DNA of 64,000 nucleotides from positions 21,462 through 85,461 of the forward strand of contig JAOWCC010000316.1 in the NCBI GenBank assembly GCA_030867875.1, given 5' to 3'. Source of the DNA: Actinernus sp. WN-2022 (Eukaryota > Cnidaria > Anthozoa > Actiniaria > Actinernidae). Both the position numbers and the translations under genes were made by a program. This document shows, in pieces, positions 54,530 to 64,000 of the stretch. The notes under the pieces were generated by a model that was not told the origin of the DNA, searched no databases, and was given only the letters and a program-made list of their open reading frames with translations. How positions within the stretch are numbered: position 1 is the stretch's first letter; every line of letters starts with the position of its first letter.

Positions 54530-55355
54530 AGTGATTAATCAGGAATCAGGAATGATGAATCAAGAATCAGGAATGATGAATCAGGAATGAGGAATGATCA
54601 ATCAGGAATGAGGAATGATCAATCAGGAATGATGAATGATGAATCAGGAATGATGAATCAGGAATCAGGAATGATGAATGATGAATCAGGAATCAGCAAT
54701 GATGAATCAGGAATCAGGAATGATGAATCAGGAATGATGAATGATGAATCAGGATTGATGAATCAGGAATGATGAATCAGGAATCAGGAATCAGGAGTGA
54801 TTAATCAGGAATCAGGAATGATGAATCTAGAATCAGGAATGATGAATCAGGAATGAGGAATGATCAATCAGGAATGAGGAATGATGAATCAGGAATGAGG
54901 AATGATGAATCAGGAATGAGGAATGATGAATCAGGAATGATGAATGATGAATCTGGAATCAGGAATGATGAATCAGGAATCAGGAATGATGAATCAGGAA
55001 TGATGAATGATATATCAGGAATCAGGAATGATGAATCAGGAAAGAGGAATGACGAATCAGGAATCAGGAATGGTGAATCATGAATCAGGAATGATGAATC
55101 AGGAATAAGGAATGATGAATCAGGAATGATGAATGATGAGTCAGGAATCAGGAATGATGAATCAGGAATGATGAATGATGAATCAGGAATGATGAATCAG
55201 GAATCAGGAATGATGAATTATGAATCAGGAATCAGCAATGATGAATCAGGAATCAGGAATGATGAATCAGGAATGATGAATCAGGAATGATGAATGATGA
55301 ATCAGGAATGATGAATGATGAATCAGGAATGATGAATCAGGAATTAGGAATCAGG
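54530..55355. repeat. 840-bp higher-order repeat, tandem copy 2 of 2 (826 bp)
   Basis: AGTGATT at 54530, 54796 and 55356; L is 560 bp. It lacks one more heptamer than its partner at 31088: a single AATCAGG is lost after AATCATG near 55,085. XbaI is at 54826. Confidence 0.88.
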
Positions 55356-55537
55356 AGTGATTAATCAGGAATCAGGAATGATGAATCAAGAATCAGGAAT
55401 GATGAGTCAGGAATCAGGAATGATGAATCAGGAATGATGAATGATGAATGATGAATCAGGAATGATGAATCAGGAATCAGGAATGATGAATTATGAATCA
55501 GGAATCAGCAATGATGAATCAGGAATTAGGAATCAGG
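55356..55537. repeat. G module, 182 bp
   Basis: AGTGATT at 55356 and TGTGATT at 55538. It is the partner of 31921-32102. Confidence 0.86.
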
Positions 55538-57560
55538 TGTGATTAATCAGGAATCAGGAATGATGAATCAAGAATCAGGAATGATGAATCAGGAATGAGG
55601 AATGATCAATCAGGAATGAGGAATGATCAATCAGGAATCAGGAATGATGAATCAGGAATGAGGAATGATGAATCAGGAATGATGAATGATGAATCAGGAA
55701 TCAGGAATCAGGAATGATGAATCAGGAATGATGAATGATGAATCGGGAATGATGAATCAGGAATCAGGAATCAGGAATGATGAATCAGGAATCAGGAATG
55801 ATGAATCAGGAATGATGAATGATGAATCAGGAATCAGGAATGATGAATAAGGAATAAGGAATGATGAATCAGGAATGATGAATGATGAGTCAGGAATCAG
55901 GAATGATGAATCAGGAATGATGAATGATGAATCAGGAATCAGGAATCAGGAATGATGAATCAGGAATGATGAATGATGAATCAGGATTGATGAATCAGGA
56001 ATGATGAATCAGGAATCAGGAATCAGGAGTGATTAATCAGGAATCAGGAATGATGAATCAAGAATCAGGAATGATGAATCAGGAATGAGGAATGATCAAT
56101 CAGGAATGATGAATGATGAATCAGGAATCAGCAATGATGAATCAGGAATGATGAATGATGAATGATGAATCAGGAATCAGCAATGATGAATCAGGAATGA
56201 TGAATGATGAATCAGGAATGATGAATGATGAATGATGAATCAGGAATGATGAATGATGAATCAGGAATGATGAATGATGAATCAGGAATGATGAATGATG
56301 AATCAGGAATGATGAATCAGGAATGATGAATCAGCAATGATGAATGATGAATCAGGAATCAGCAATGATGAATCAGGAATCAGGAATGATGAATCAGGAA
56401 TGATGAATGATATATCAGGAATCAGGAATGATGAATCAGGAAAGAGGAATGACGAATCAGGAATCAGGAATGGTGAATCATGAATCAGGAATCAGGAATG
56501 ATGAATCAGGAATAAGGAATGATGAATCAGGAATGATGAATGATGAGTCAGGAATCAGGAATGATGAATCAGGAATGATGAATGATGAATGATGAATCAG
56601 GAATGATGAATCAGGAATCAGGAATGATGAATTATGAATCAGGAATCAGCTATGATGAATCAGGAATCAGGAATGATGAATCAGGAATCAGGAATGATGA
56701 ATCAGGAATGATGAATGATGAATCAGGATTGATGAATCAGGAATGATGAATCAGGAATCAGGAATCAGGAGTGATTAATCAGGAATCAGGAATGATGAAT
56801 CAAGAATCAGGAATGATGAATCAGGAATGAGGAATGATCAATCAGGAATGAGGAATGATCAATCAGGAATGAGGAATGATGAATCAGGAATGAGGAATGA
56901 TGAATCAGGAATCAGCAATGATGAATCAGGAATGATGAATGATGAATGATGAATCAGGAATCAGCAATGATGAATCAGGAATGATGAATGATGAATCAGG
57001 AATGATGAATGATGAATGATGAATCAGGAATGATGAATCAGGAATCAGGAATGATGAATGATGAATCAGGAATGATGAATGATGAATCAGGAATGATGAA
57101 TGATGAATCAGGAATGATGAATCAGGAATGATGAATCAGCAATGATGAATGATGAATCAGGAATCAGCAATGATGAATCAGGAATCAGGAATGATGAATC
57201 AGGAATGATGAATGATATATCAGGAATCAGGAATGATGAATCAGGAAAGAGGAATGACGAATCAGGAATCAGGAATGGTGAATCATGAATCAGGAATCAG
57301 GAATGATGAATCAGGAATAAGGAATGATGAATCAGGAATGATGAATGATGAGTCAGGAATCAGGAATGATGAATCAGGAATGATGAATGATGAATGATGA
57401 ATCAGGAATGATGAATCAGGAATCAGGAATGATGAATTATGAATCAGGAATCAGCTATGATGAATCAGGAATCAGGAATGATGAATCAGGAATGATGAAT
57501 GATGAATCAGGAATGATGAATGATGAATCAGGAATGATGAATCAGGAATTAGGAATCAGG

Positions 57561-58400
57561 AGTGATTAATCAGGAATCAGGAATGATGAATCAAGAATCA
57601 GGAATGATGAATCAGGAATGAGGAATGATCAATCAGGAATGAGGAATGATCAATCAGGAATGATGAATGATGAATCAGGAATGATGAATCAGGAATCAGG
57701 AATGATGAATGATGAATCAGGAATCAGCAATGATGAATCAGGAATCAGGAATGATGAATCAGGAATGATGAATGATGAATCAGGATTGATGAATCAGGAA
57801 TGATGAATCAGGAATCAGGAATCAGGAGTGATTAATCAGGAATCAGGAATGATGAATCTAGAATCAGGAATGATGAATCAGGAATGAGGAATGATCAATC
57901 AGGAATGAGGAATGATGAATCAGGAATGAGGAATGATGAATCAGGAATGAGGAATGATGAATCAGGAATGATGAATGATGAATCTGGAATCAGGAATGAT
58001 GAATCAGGAATCAGGAATGATGAATCAGGAATGATGAATGATATATCAGGAATCAGGAATGATGAATCAGGAAAGAGGAATGACGAATCAGGAATCAGGA
58101 ATGGTGAATCATGAATCAGGAATCAGGAATGATGAATCAGGAATAAGGAATGATGAATCAGGAATGATGAATGATGAGTCAGGAATCAGGAATGATGAAT
58201 CAGGAATGATGAATGATGAATGATGAATCAGGAATGATGAATCAGGAATCAGGAATGATGAATTATGAATCAGGAATCAGCAATGATGAATCAGGAATCA
58301 GGAATGATGAATCAGGAATGATGAATCAGGAATGATGAATGATGAATCAGGAATGATGAATGATGAATCAGGAATGATGAATCAGGAATTAGGAATCAGG
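57561..58400. repeat. 840-bp higher-order repeat (S+L)
   Basis: AGTGATT at 57561, 57827 and 58401; XbaI at 57857. It is the partner of 34126-34965 at 23,435 bp. Confidence 0.91.
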
Positions 58401-58997
58401 AGTGATTAATCAGGAATCAGGAATGATGAATCAAGAATCAGGAATGATGAGTCAGGAATCAGGAATGATGAATCAGGAATGATGAATGATGAATGATGAA
58501 TCAGGAATGATGAATCAGGAATCAGGAATGATGAATTATGAATCAGGAATCAGCAATGATGAATTATGAATCAGGAATCAGCTATGATGAATCAGGAATC
58601 AGGAATGATGAATCAGGAATGATGAATCAGGAATGATGAATGATGAATCAGGAATGATGAATGATGAATCAGGAATGATGAATCAGGAATTAGGAATCAG
58701 GAGTGATTAATCAGGAATCAGGAATGATGAATCAAGAATCAGGAATGATGAATCAGGAATGAGGAATGATCAATCAGGAATGAGGAATGATCAATCAGGA
58801 ATGATGAATGATGAATCAGGAATGATGAATCAGGAATCAGGAATGATGAATGATGAATCAGGAATCAGCAATGATGAATCAGGAATCAGGAATGATGAAT
58901 CAGGAATGATGAATGATGAATCAGGATTGATGAATCAGGAATGATGAATCAGGAATCAGGAATCAGGAGTGATTAATCAGGAATCAGGAATGATGAA

Positions 58998-59788
58998 TCT
59001 AGAATCAGGAATGATGAATCAGGAATGAGGAATGATCAATCAGGAATGAGGAATGATCAATCAGGAATGAGGAATGATGAATCAGGAATGAGGAATGATG
59101 AATCAGGAATGATGAATCAGGAATGATGAATGATGAATCAGGAATGATGAATGATGAATCAGGAATGATGAATCAGGAATTAGGAATCAGGAGTGATTAA
59201 TCAGGAATCAGGAATGATGAATCAAGAATCAGGAATGATGAGTCAGGAATCAGGAATGATGAATCAGGAATGATGAATGATGAATGATGAATCAGGAATG
59301 ATGAATCAGGAATCAGGAATGATGAATTATGAATCAGGAATCAGCAATGATGAATTATGAATCAGGAATCAGCTATGATGAATCAGGAATCAGGAATGAT
59401 GAATCAGGAATGATGAATCAGGAATGATGAATGATGAATCAGGAATGATGAATGATGAATCAGGAATGATGAATCAGGAATTAGGAATCAGGAGTGATTA
59501 ATCAGGAATCAGGAATGATGAATCAAGAATCAGGAATGATGAATCAGGAATGAGGAATGATCAATCAGGAATGAGGAATAATCAATCAGGAATGATGAAT
59601 GATGAATCAGGAATGATGAATCAGGAATCAGGAATGATGAATGATGAATCAGGAATCAGCAATGATGAATCAGGAATCAGGAATGATGAATCAGGAATGA
59701 TGAATGATGAATCAGGATTGATGAATCAGGAATGATGAATCAGGAATCAGGAATCAGGAGTGATTAATCAGGAATCAGGAATGATGAA
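58998..59788. repeat. 791-bp higher-order repeat variant, XbaI to XbaI
   Basis: TCTAGA at 58998 and 59789. It is the partner of 35563-36353, including the private AATAATC near 59578. Confidence 0.86.
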
Positions 59789-60332
59789 TCTAGAATCAGG
59801 AATGATGAATCAGGAATGAGGAATGATCAATCAGGAATGAGGAATGATGAATCAGGAATGAGGAATGATGAATCAGGAATGAGGAATGATGAATCAGGAA
59901 TGATGAATGATGAATCTGGAATCAGGAATGATGAATCAGGAATCAGGAATGATGAATCAGGAATGATGAATGATATATCAGGAATCAGGAATGATGAATC
60001 AGGAAAGAGGAATGACGAATCAGGAATCAGGAATGGTGAATCATGAATCAGGAATCAGGAATGATGAATCAGGAATAAGGAATGATGAATCAGGAATGAT
60101 GAATGATGAGTCAGGAATCAGGAATGATGAATCAGGAATGATGAATGATGAATGATGAATCAGGAATGATGAATCAGGAATCAGGAATGATGAATTATGA
60201 ATCAGGAATCAGCTATGATGAATCAGGAATCAGGAATGATGAATCAGGAATGATGAATCAGGAATGATGAATGATGAATCAGGAATGATGAATGATGAAT
60301 CAGGAATGATGAATCAGGAATTAGGAATCAGG
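59493..60332. repeat. 840-bp higher-order repeat, tandem copy 1 of 2
   Basis: AGTGATT at 59493, 59759 and 60333; XbaI at 59789. It carries the shared AATAATC state. Confidence 0.91.
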
Positions 60333-61193
60333 AGTGATTAATCAGGAATCAGGAATGATGAATCAAGAATCAGGAATGATGAATCAGGAATGAGGAATGA
60401 TCAATCAGGAATGAGGAATGATCAATCAGGAATGATGAATGATGAATCAGGAATGATGAATCAGGAATCAGGAATGATGAATGATGAATCAGGAATCAGC
60501 AATGATGAATCAGGAATCAGGAATGATGAATCAGGAATGATGAATGATGAATCAGGATTGATGAATCAGGAATGATGAATCAGGAATCAGGAATCAGGAG
60601 TGATTAATCAGGAATCAGGAATGATGAATCTAGAATCAGGAATGATGAATCAGGAATGAGGAATGATCAATCAGGAATGAGGAATGATGAATCAGGAATG
60701 AGGAATGATGAATCAGGAATGAGGAATGATGAATCAGGAATGATGAATGATGAATCTGGAATCAGGAATGATGAATCAGGAATCAGGAATGATGAATCAG
60801 GAATGATGAATGATATATCAGGAATCAGGAATGATGAATCAGGAAAGAGGAATGACGAATCAGGAATCAGGAATGGTGAATCATGAATCAGGAATCAGGA
60901 ATGATGAATCAGGAATAAGGAATGATGAATCAGGAATGATGAATGATGAGTCAGGAATCAGGAATGATGAATCAGGAATGATGAATGATGAATGATGAAT
61001 CAGGAATGATGTATCAGGAATCAGGAATGATGAATTATGAATCAGGAATCAGCAATGATGAATCAGGAATCAGGAATGATGAATCAGGAATGATGAATCA
61101 GGAATGATGAATGATGAATCAGGAATGATGAATGATGAATCAGGAATGATGAATGATGAATCAGGAATGATGAATCAGGAATTAGGAATCAGG
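60333..61193. repeat. 840-bp higher-order repeat, tandem copy 2 of 2 (861 bp)
   Basis: AGTGATT at 60333, 60599 and 61194. L is 595 bp with the same extra 21-bp triplet as 36898-37758, and GATGTATCAGG lies near 61009. XbaI at 60629 is the last in the window. Confidence 0.91.
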
Positions 61194-62628
61194 AGTGATT
61201 AATCAGGAATCAGGAATGATGAATAAAGAATCAGGAATGATGAGTCAGGAATCAGGAATGATGAATCAGGAATGATGAATGATGAATGATGAATCAGGAA
61301 TGATGAATCAGGAATCAGGAATGATGAATTATGAATCAGGAATCAGCAATGATGAATCAGGAATTAGGAATCAGGTGTGATTAATCAGGAATCAGGAATG
61401 ATGAATCAAGAATCAGGAATGATGAATCAGGAATGAGGAATGATCAATCAGGAATGAGGAATGATCAATCAGGAATCAGGAATGATGAATCAGGAATCAG
61501 GAATGATGAATCAGGAATGATGAATGATGAATCAGGAATCAGGAATCAGGAATGATGAATCAGGAATGATGAATGATGAATCGGGAATGATGAATCAGGA
61601 ATCAGGAATCAGGAATGATGAATCAGGAATCAGGAATGATGAATCAGGAATGATGAATGATGAATCAGGAATCAGGAATGATGAATAAGGAATAAGGAAT
61701 GATGAATCAGGAATGATGAATGATGAGTCAGGAATCAGGAATGATGAATCAGGAATGATGAATGATGAATCAGGAATCAGGAATCAGGAATGATGAATCA
61801 GGAATGATGAATGATGAATCAGGATTGATGAATCAGGAATGATGAATCAGGAATCAGGAATCAGGAGTGATTAATCAGGAATCAGGAATGATGAATCAAG
61901 AATCAGGAATGATGAATCAGGAATGAGGAATGATCAATCAGGAATGATGAATGATGAATCAGGAATCAGCAATGATGAATCAGGAATGATGAATGATGAA
62001 TGATGAATCAGGAATCAGCAATGATGAATCAGGAATGATGAATGATGAATCAGGAATGATGAATGATGAATGATGAATCAGGAATGATGAATCAGGAATC
62101 AGGAATGATGAATGATGAATCAGGAATGATGAATGATGAATCAGGAATGATGAATGATGAATCAGGAATGATGAATCAGGAATGATGAATCAGCAATGAT
62201 GAATGATGAATCAGGAATCAGCAATGATGAATCAGGAATCAGGAATGATGAATCAGGAATGATGAATGATATATCAGGAATCAGGAATGATGAATCAGGA
62301 AAGAGGAATGACGAATCAGGAATCAGGAATGGTGAATCATGAATCAGGAATCAGGAATGATGAATCAGGAATAAGGAATGATGAATCAGGAATGATGAAT
62401 GATGAGTCAGGAATCAGGAATGATGAATCAGGAATGATGAATGATGAATGATGAATCAGGAATGATGAATCAGGAATCAGGAATGATGAATTATGAATCA
62501 GGAATCAGCTATGATGAATCAGGAATCAGGAATGATGAATCAGGAATGATGAATCAGGAATGATAAATGATGAATCAGGAATGATGAATGATGAATCAGG
62601 AATGATGAATCAGGAATTAGGAATCAGG
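61194..62628. repeat. 1,435-bp tandem repeat, first copy in the second block
   Basis: AGTGATT at 61194 and 62629, and TGTGATT at 61376 and 62811. It starts with a G module (61194-61375), which has AATAAAG in place of AATCAAG. It is the partner of 37759-39193. Confidence 0.88.
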
Positions 62629-63732
62629 AGTGATTAATCAGGAATCAGGAATGATGAATCAAGAATCAGGAATGATGAGTCAGGAATCAGGAATGATGAA
62701 TCAGGAATGATGAATGATGAATGATGAATCAGGAATGATGAATCAGGAATCAGGAATGATGAATTATGAATCAGGAATCAGCAATGATGAATCAGGAATT
62801 AGGAATCAGGTGTGATTAATCAGGAATCAGGAATGATGAATCAAGAATCAGGAATGATGAATCAGGAATGAGGAATGATCAATCAGGAATGAGGAATGAT
62901 CAATCAGGAATCAGGAATGATGAATCAGGAATGAGGAATGATGAATCAGGAATGATGAATGATGAATCAGGAATCAGGAATCAGGAATGATGAATCAGGA
63001 ATGATGAATGATGAATCGGGAATGATGAATCAGGAATCAGGAATCAGGAATGATGAATCAGGAATCAGGAATGATGAATCAGGAATGATGAATGATGAAT
63101 CAGGAATCAGGAATGATGAATAAGGAATAAGGAATGATGAATCAGGAATGATGAATGATGAGTCAGGAATCAGGAATGATGAATCAGGAATGATGAATGA
63201 TGAATCAGGAATCAGGAATCAGGAATGATGAATCAGGAATGATGAATGATGAATCAGGATTGATGAATCAGGAATGATGAATCAGGAATCAGGAATCAGG
63301 AGTGATTAATCAGGAATCAGGAATGATGAATCAAGAATCAGGAATGATGAATCAGGAATGAGGAATGATCAATCAGGAATGATGAATGATGAATCAGGAA
63401 TCAGCAATGATGAATCAGGAATGATGAATGATGAATGATGAATCAGGAATCAGCAATGATGAATCAGGAATGATGAATGATGAATCAGGAATGATGAATG
63501 ATGAATGATGAATCAGGAATGATGAATCAGGAATCAGGAATGATGAATGATGAATCAGGAATGATGAATGATGAATCAGGAATGATGAATGATGAATCAG
63601 GAATGATGAATCAGGAATGATGAATCAGCAATGATGAATGATGAATCAGGAATCAGCAATGATGAATCAGGAATCAGGAATGATGAATCAGGAATGATGA
63701 ATGATATATCAGGAATCAGGAATGATGAATCA
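62629..63732. repeat. 1,435-bp tandem repeat, truncated second copy
   Basis: Begins with a G module (62629-62810) and follows the 1,435-bp unit for about 1,104 bp. It is cut at 63,732 by the 336-bp step. GATATATC at about 63,704 is present but the expected AAAGAGG after it is not. Confidence 0.84.
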
Positions 63733-64000
63733 GGAATCAGCAATGATGAATCAGGAATGATGAATGATGAATGATGAATCAGGAATCAGCAATGATGAAT
63801 CAGGAATGATGAATGATGAATCAGGAATGATGAATGATGAATGATGAATCAGGAATGATGAATCAGGAATCAGGAATGATGAATGATGAATCAGGAATGA
63901 TGAATGATGAATCAGGAATGATGAATGATGAATCAGGAATGATGAATCAGGAATGATGAATCAGCAATGATGAATGATGAATCAGGAATCAGCAATGATG
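63397..64000. repeat. 336-bp tandem duplication at window end
   Basis: The AATCAGC-rich stretch from about 63,397 starts again at about 63,733. Markers repeat at exactly 336 bp (48 heptamers, 16 x 21 bp): the first TCAGCAATGA at 63401 and 63737, and the later one at 63625 and 63961. The second copy runs off the window. Direct repetition in phase suggests one unequal-exchange or replication-slippage event. Confidence 0.85.

Larger units (their letters stand above)
52024..63732. repeat. 11.7-kb segmental duplication, copy 2
   Basis: Matches 28575-40297, minus two single heptamers. It shares all rare states checked. Private differences include AATAAAG for AATCAAG near 61,222 and AATCAGG for AATGAGG near 61,495. 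At the right end the match stops inside the GATATATC context at 63,732, where copy 1 continues to AAAGAGG and copy 2 steps back to an AATCAGC-rich stretch. Confidence 0.93.
1..64000. repeat. heptameric satellite array with higher-order structure
   Basis: Every stretch reads as consecutive 7-bp units, mainly AATCAGG and AATGATG, plus a small fixed set of one- or two-base variants. Phase 7 is kept over tens of kilobases except at scattered 1-bp indels. The array runs off both ends of the window. No interspersed element, spacer or low-copy sequence interrupts it. From the two dominant heptamers the + strand is roughly 43% A, 29% G, 21% T and 7% C. CpG is nearly absent. Organisation above the heptamer is regular: 21-bp triplets, 182/266/574-bp modules, 840-bp repeats, kilobase tandem repeats and an 11.7-kb duplicated block. 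A eukaryotic heterochromatic origin is inferred; the species is not identifiable. Open reading frames here are by-products of the repeat. Confidence 0.97.

Noticed and set aside
1..64000. CRISPR array
   Set aside because: Repeats are direct and contiguous, with no unique spacers between them.
1..64000. Human-type satellite 2/3 (GGAAT)n
   Set aside because: GGAAT is frequent but the base period is 7, not 5, and the diagnostic landmarks here (AGTGATT, AATCTAG) follow a heptamer frame.
1..64000. Telomeric repeat
   Set aside because: AATTAGG resembles TTAGG, but it is a rare single variant and never occurs in tandem.
1..64000. 840 bp as five nucleosomes of 168 bp
   Set aside because: Arithmetic only. 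The module lengths 182, 266 and 574 bp do not fit one nucleosome spacing and no chromatin data are available.

Overview
The whole 64 kb is one satellite DNA array. It is built from a 7-bp unit in two main forms, AATCAGG and AATGATG, which differ at positions 4 and 6. Minor forms recur at fixed places (AATGAGG, AATGATC, AATCAGC, AATTAGG, AATAAGG, AATCAAG, AATCTAG, AATCTGG, AATGACG, AATGGTG, AATCATG, AATTATG, AATCGGG, AAAGAGG, AGTGATT, AGTCAGG). I found no unique sequence, transposon, RNA gene, CRISPR array or believable protein gene on either strand. The + strand is purine-rich (about 70% A+G, judged from the two main heptamers) and almost free of CpG.

The host is most likely a eukaryote and the locus heterochromatic (pericentromere, sex chromosome or similar), because bacterial genomes do not carry tens of kilobases of this. 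The species cannot be named from the sequence. GGAAT recalls human satellites 2/3, but those have a 5-bp base unit and this has a 7-bp one.

The array is hierarchical. Heptamers often group in threes (21 bp). These build modules delimited by the landmark heptamer AGTGATT: S (266 bp), L (574 bp, with one XbaI site) and G (182 bp, AGTGATT to TGTGATT). S+L makes an 840-bp higher-order repeat, found about 20 times. Modules combine into kilobase tandem repeats of about 1,435, 2,250, 2,365, 2,953, 3,150 and 3,180-3,260 bp. Above these is an 11.7-kb block present twice, about 23.4 kb apart.

Layout: 1-6.8 kb mixed modules, with many 1-bp indels before 3.3 kb; 6.3-11.8 kb a 2.95-kb pair; 11.9-16.4 kb a 2.25-kb pair rich in 1-bp indels; 16.4-22 kb S/L modules and a dispersed 3.17-kb pair; 22-30 kb interlocking 2.37-kb and 3.2-kb pairs without XbaI sites; 28.6-40.3 kb the 11.7-kb block, copy 1; 39.7-45.9 kb a 3,150-bp pair; 45.6-49 kb a further partial copy of the block start; 49.4-52.1 kb a divergent island; 52.0-63.7 kb the block, copy 2; then a 336-bp tandem step at the window end. 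No genes work together here. The content is a record of repeated unequal exchange and amplification. Boundaries marked approximate were placed by eye.
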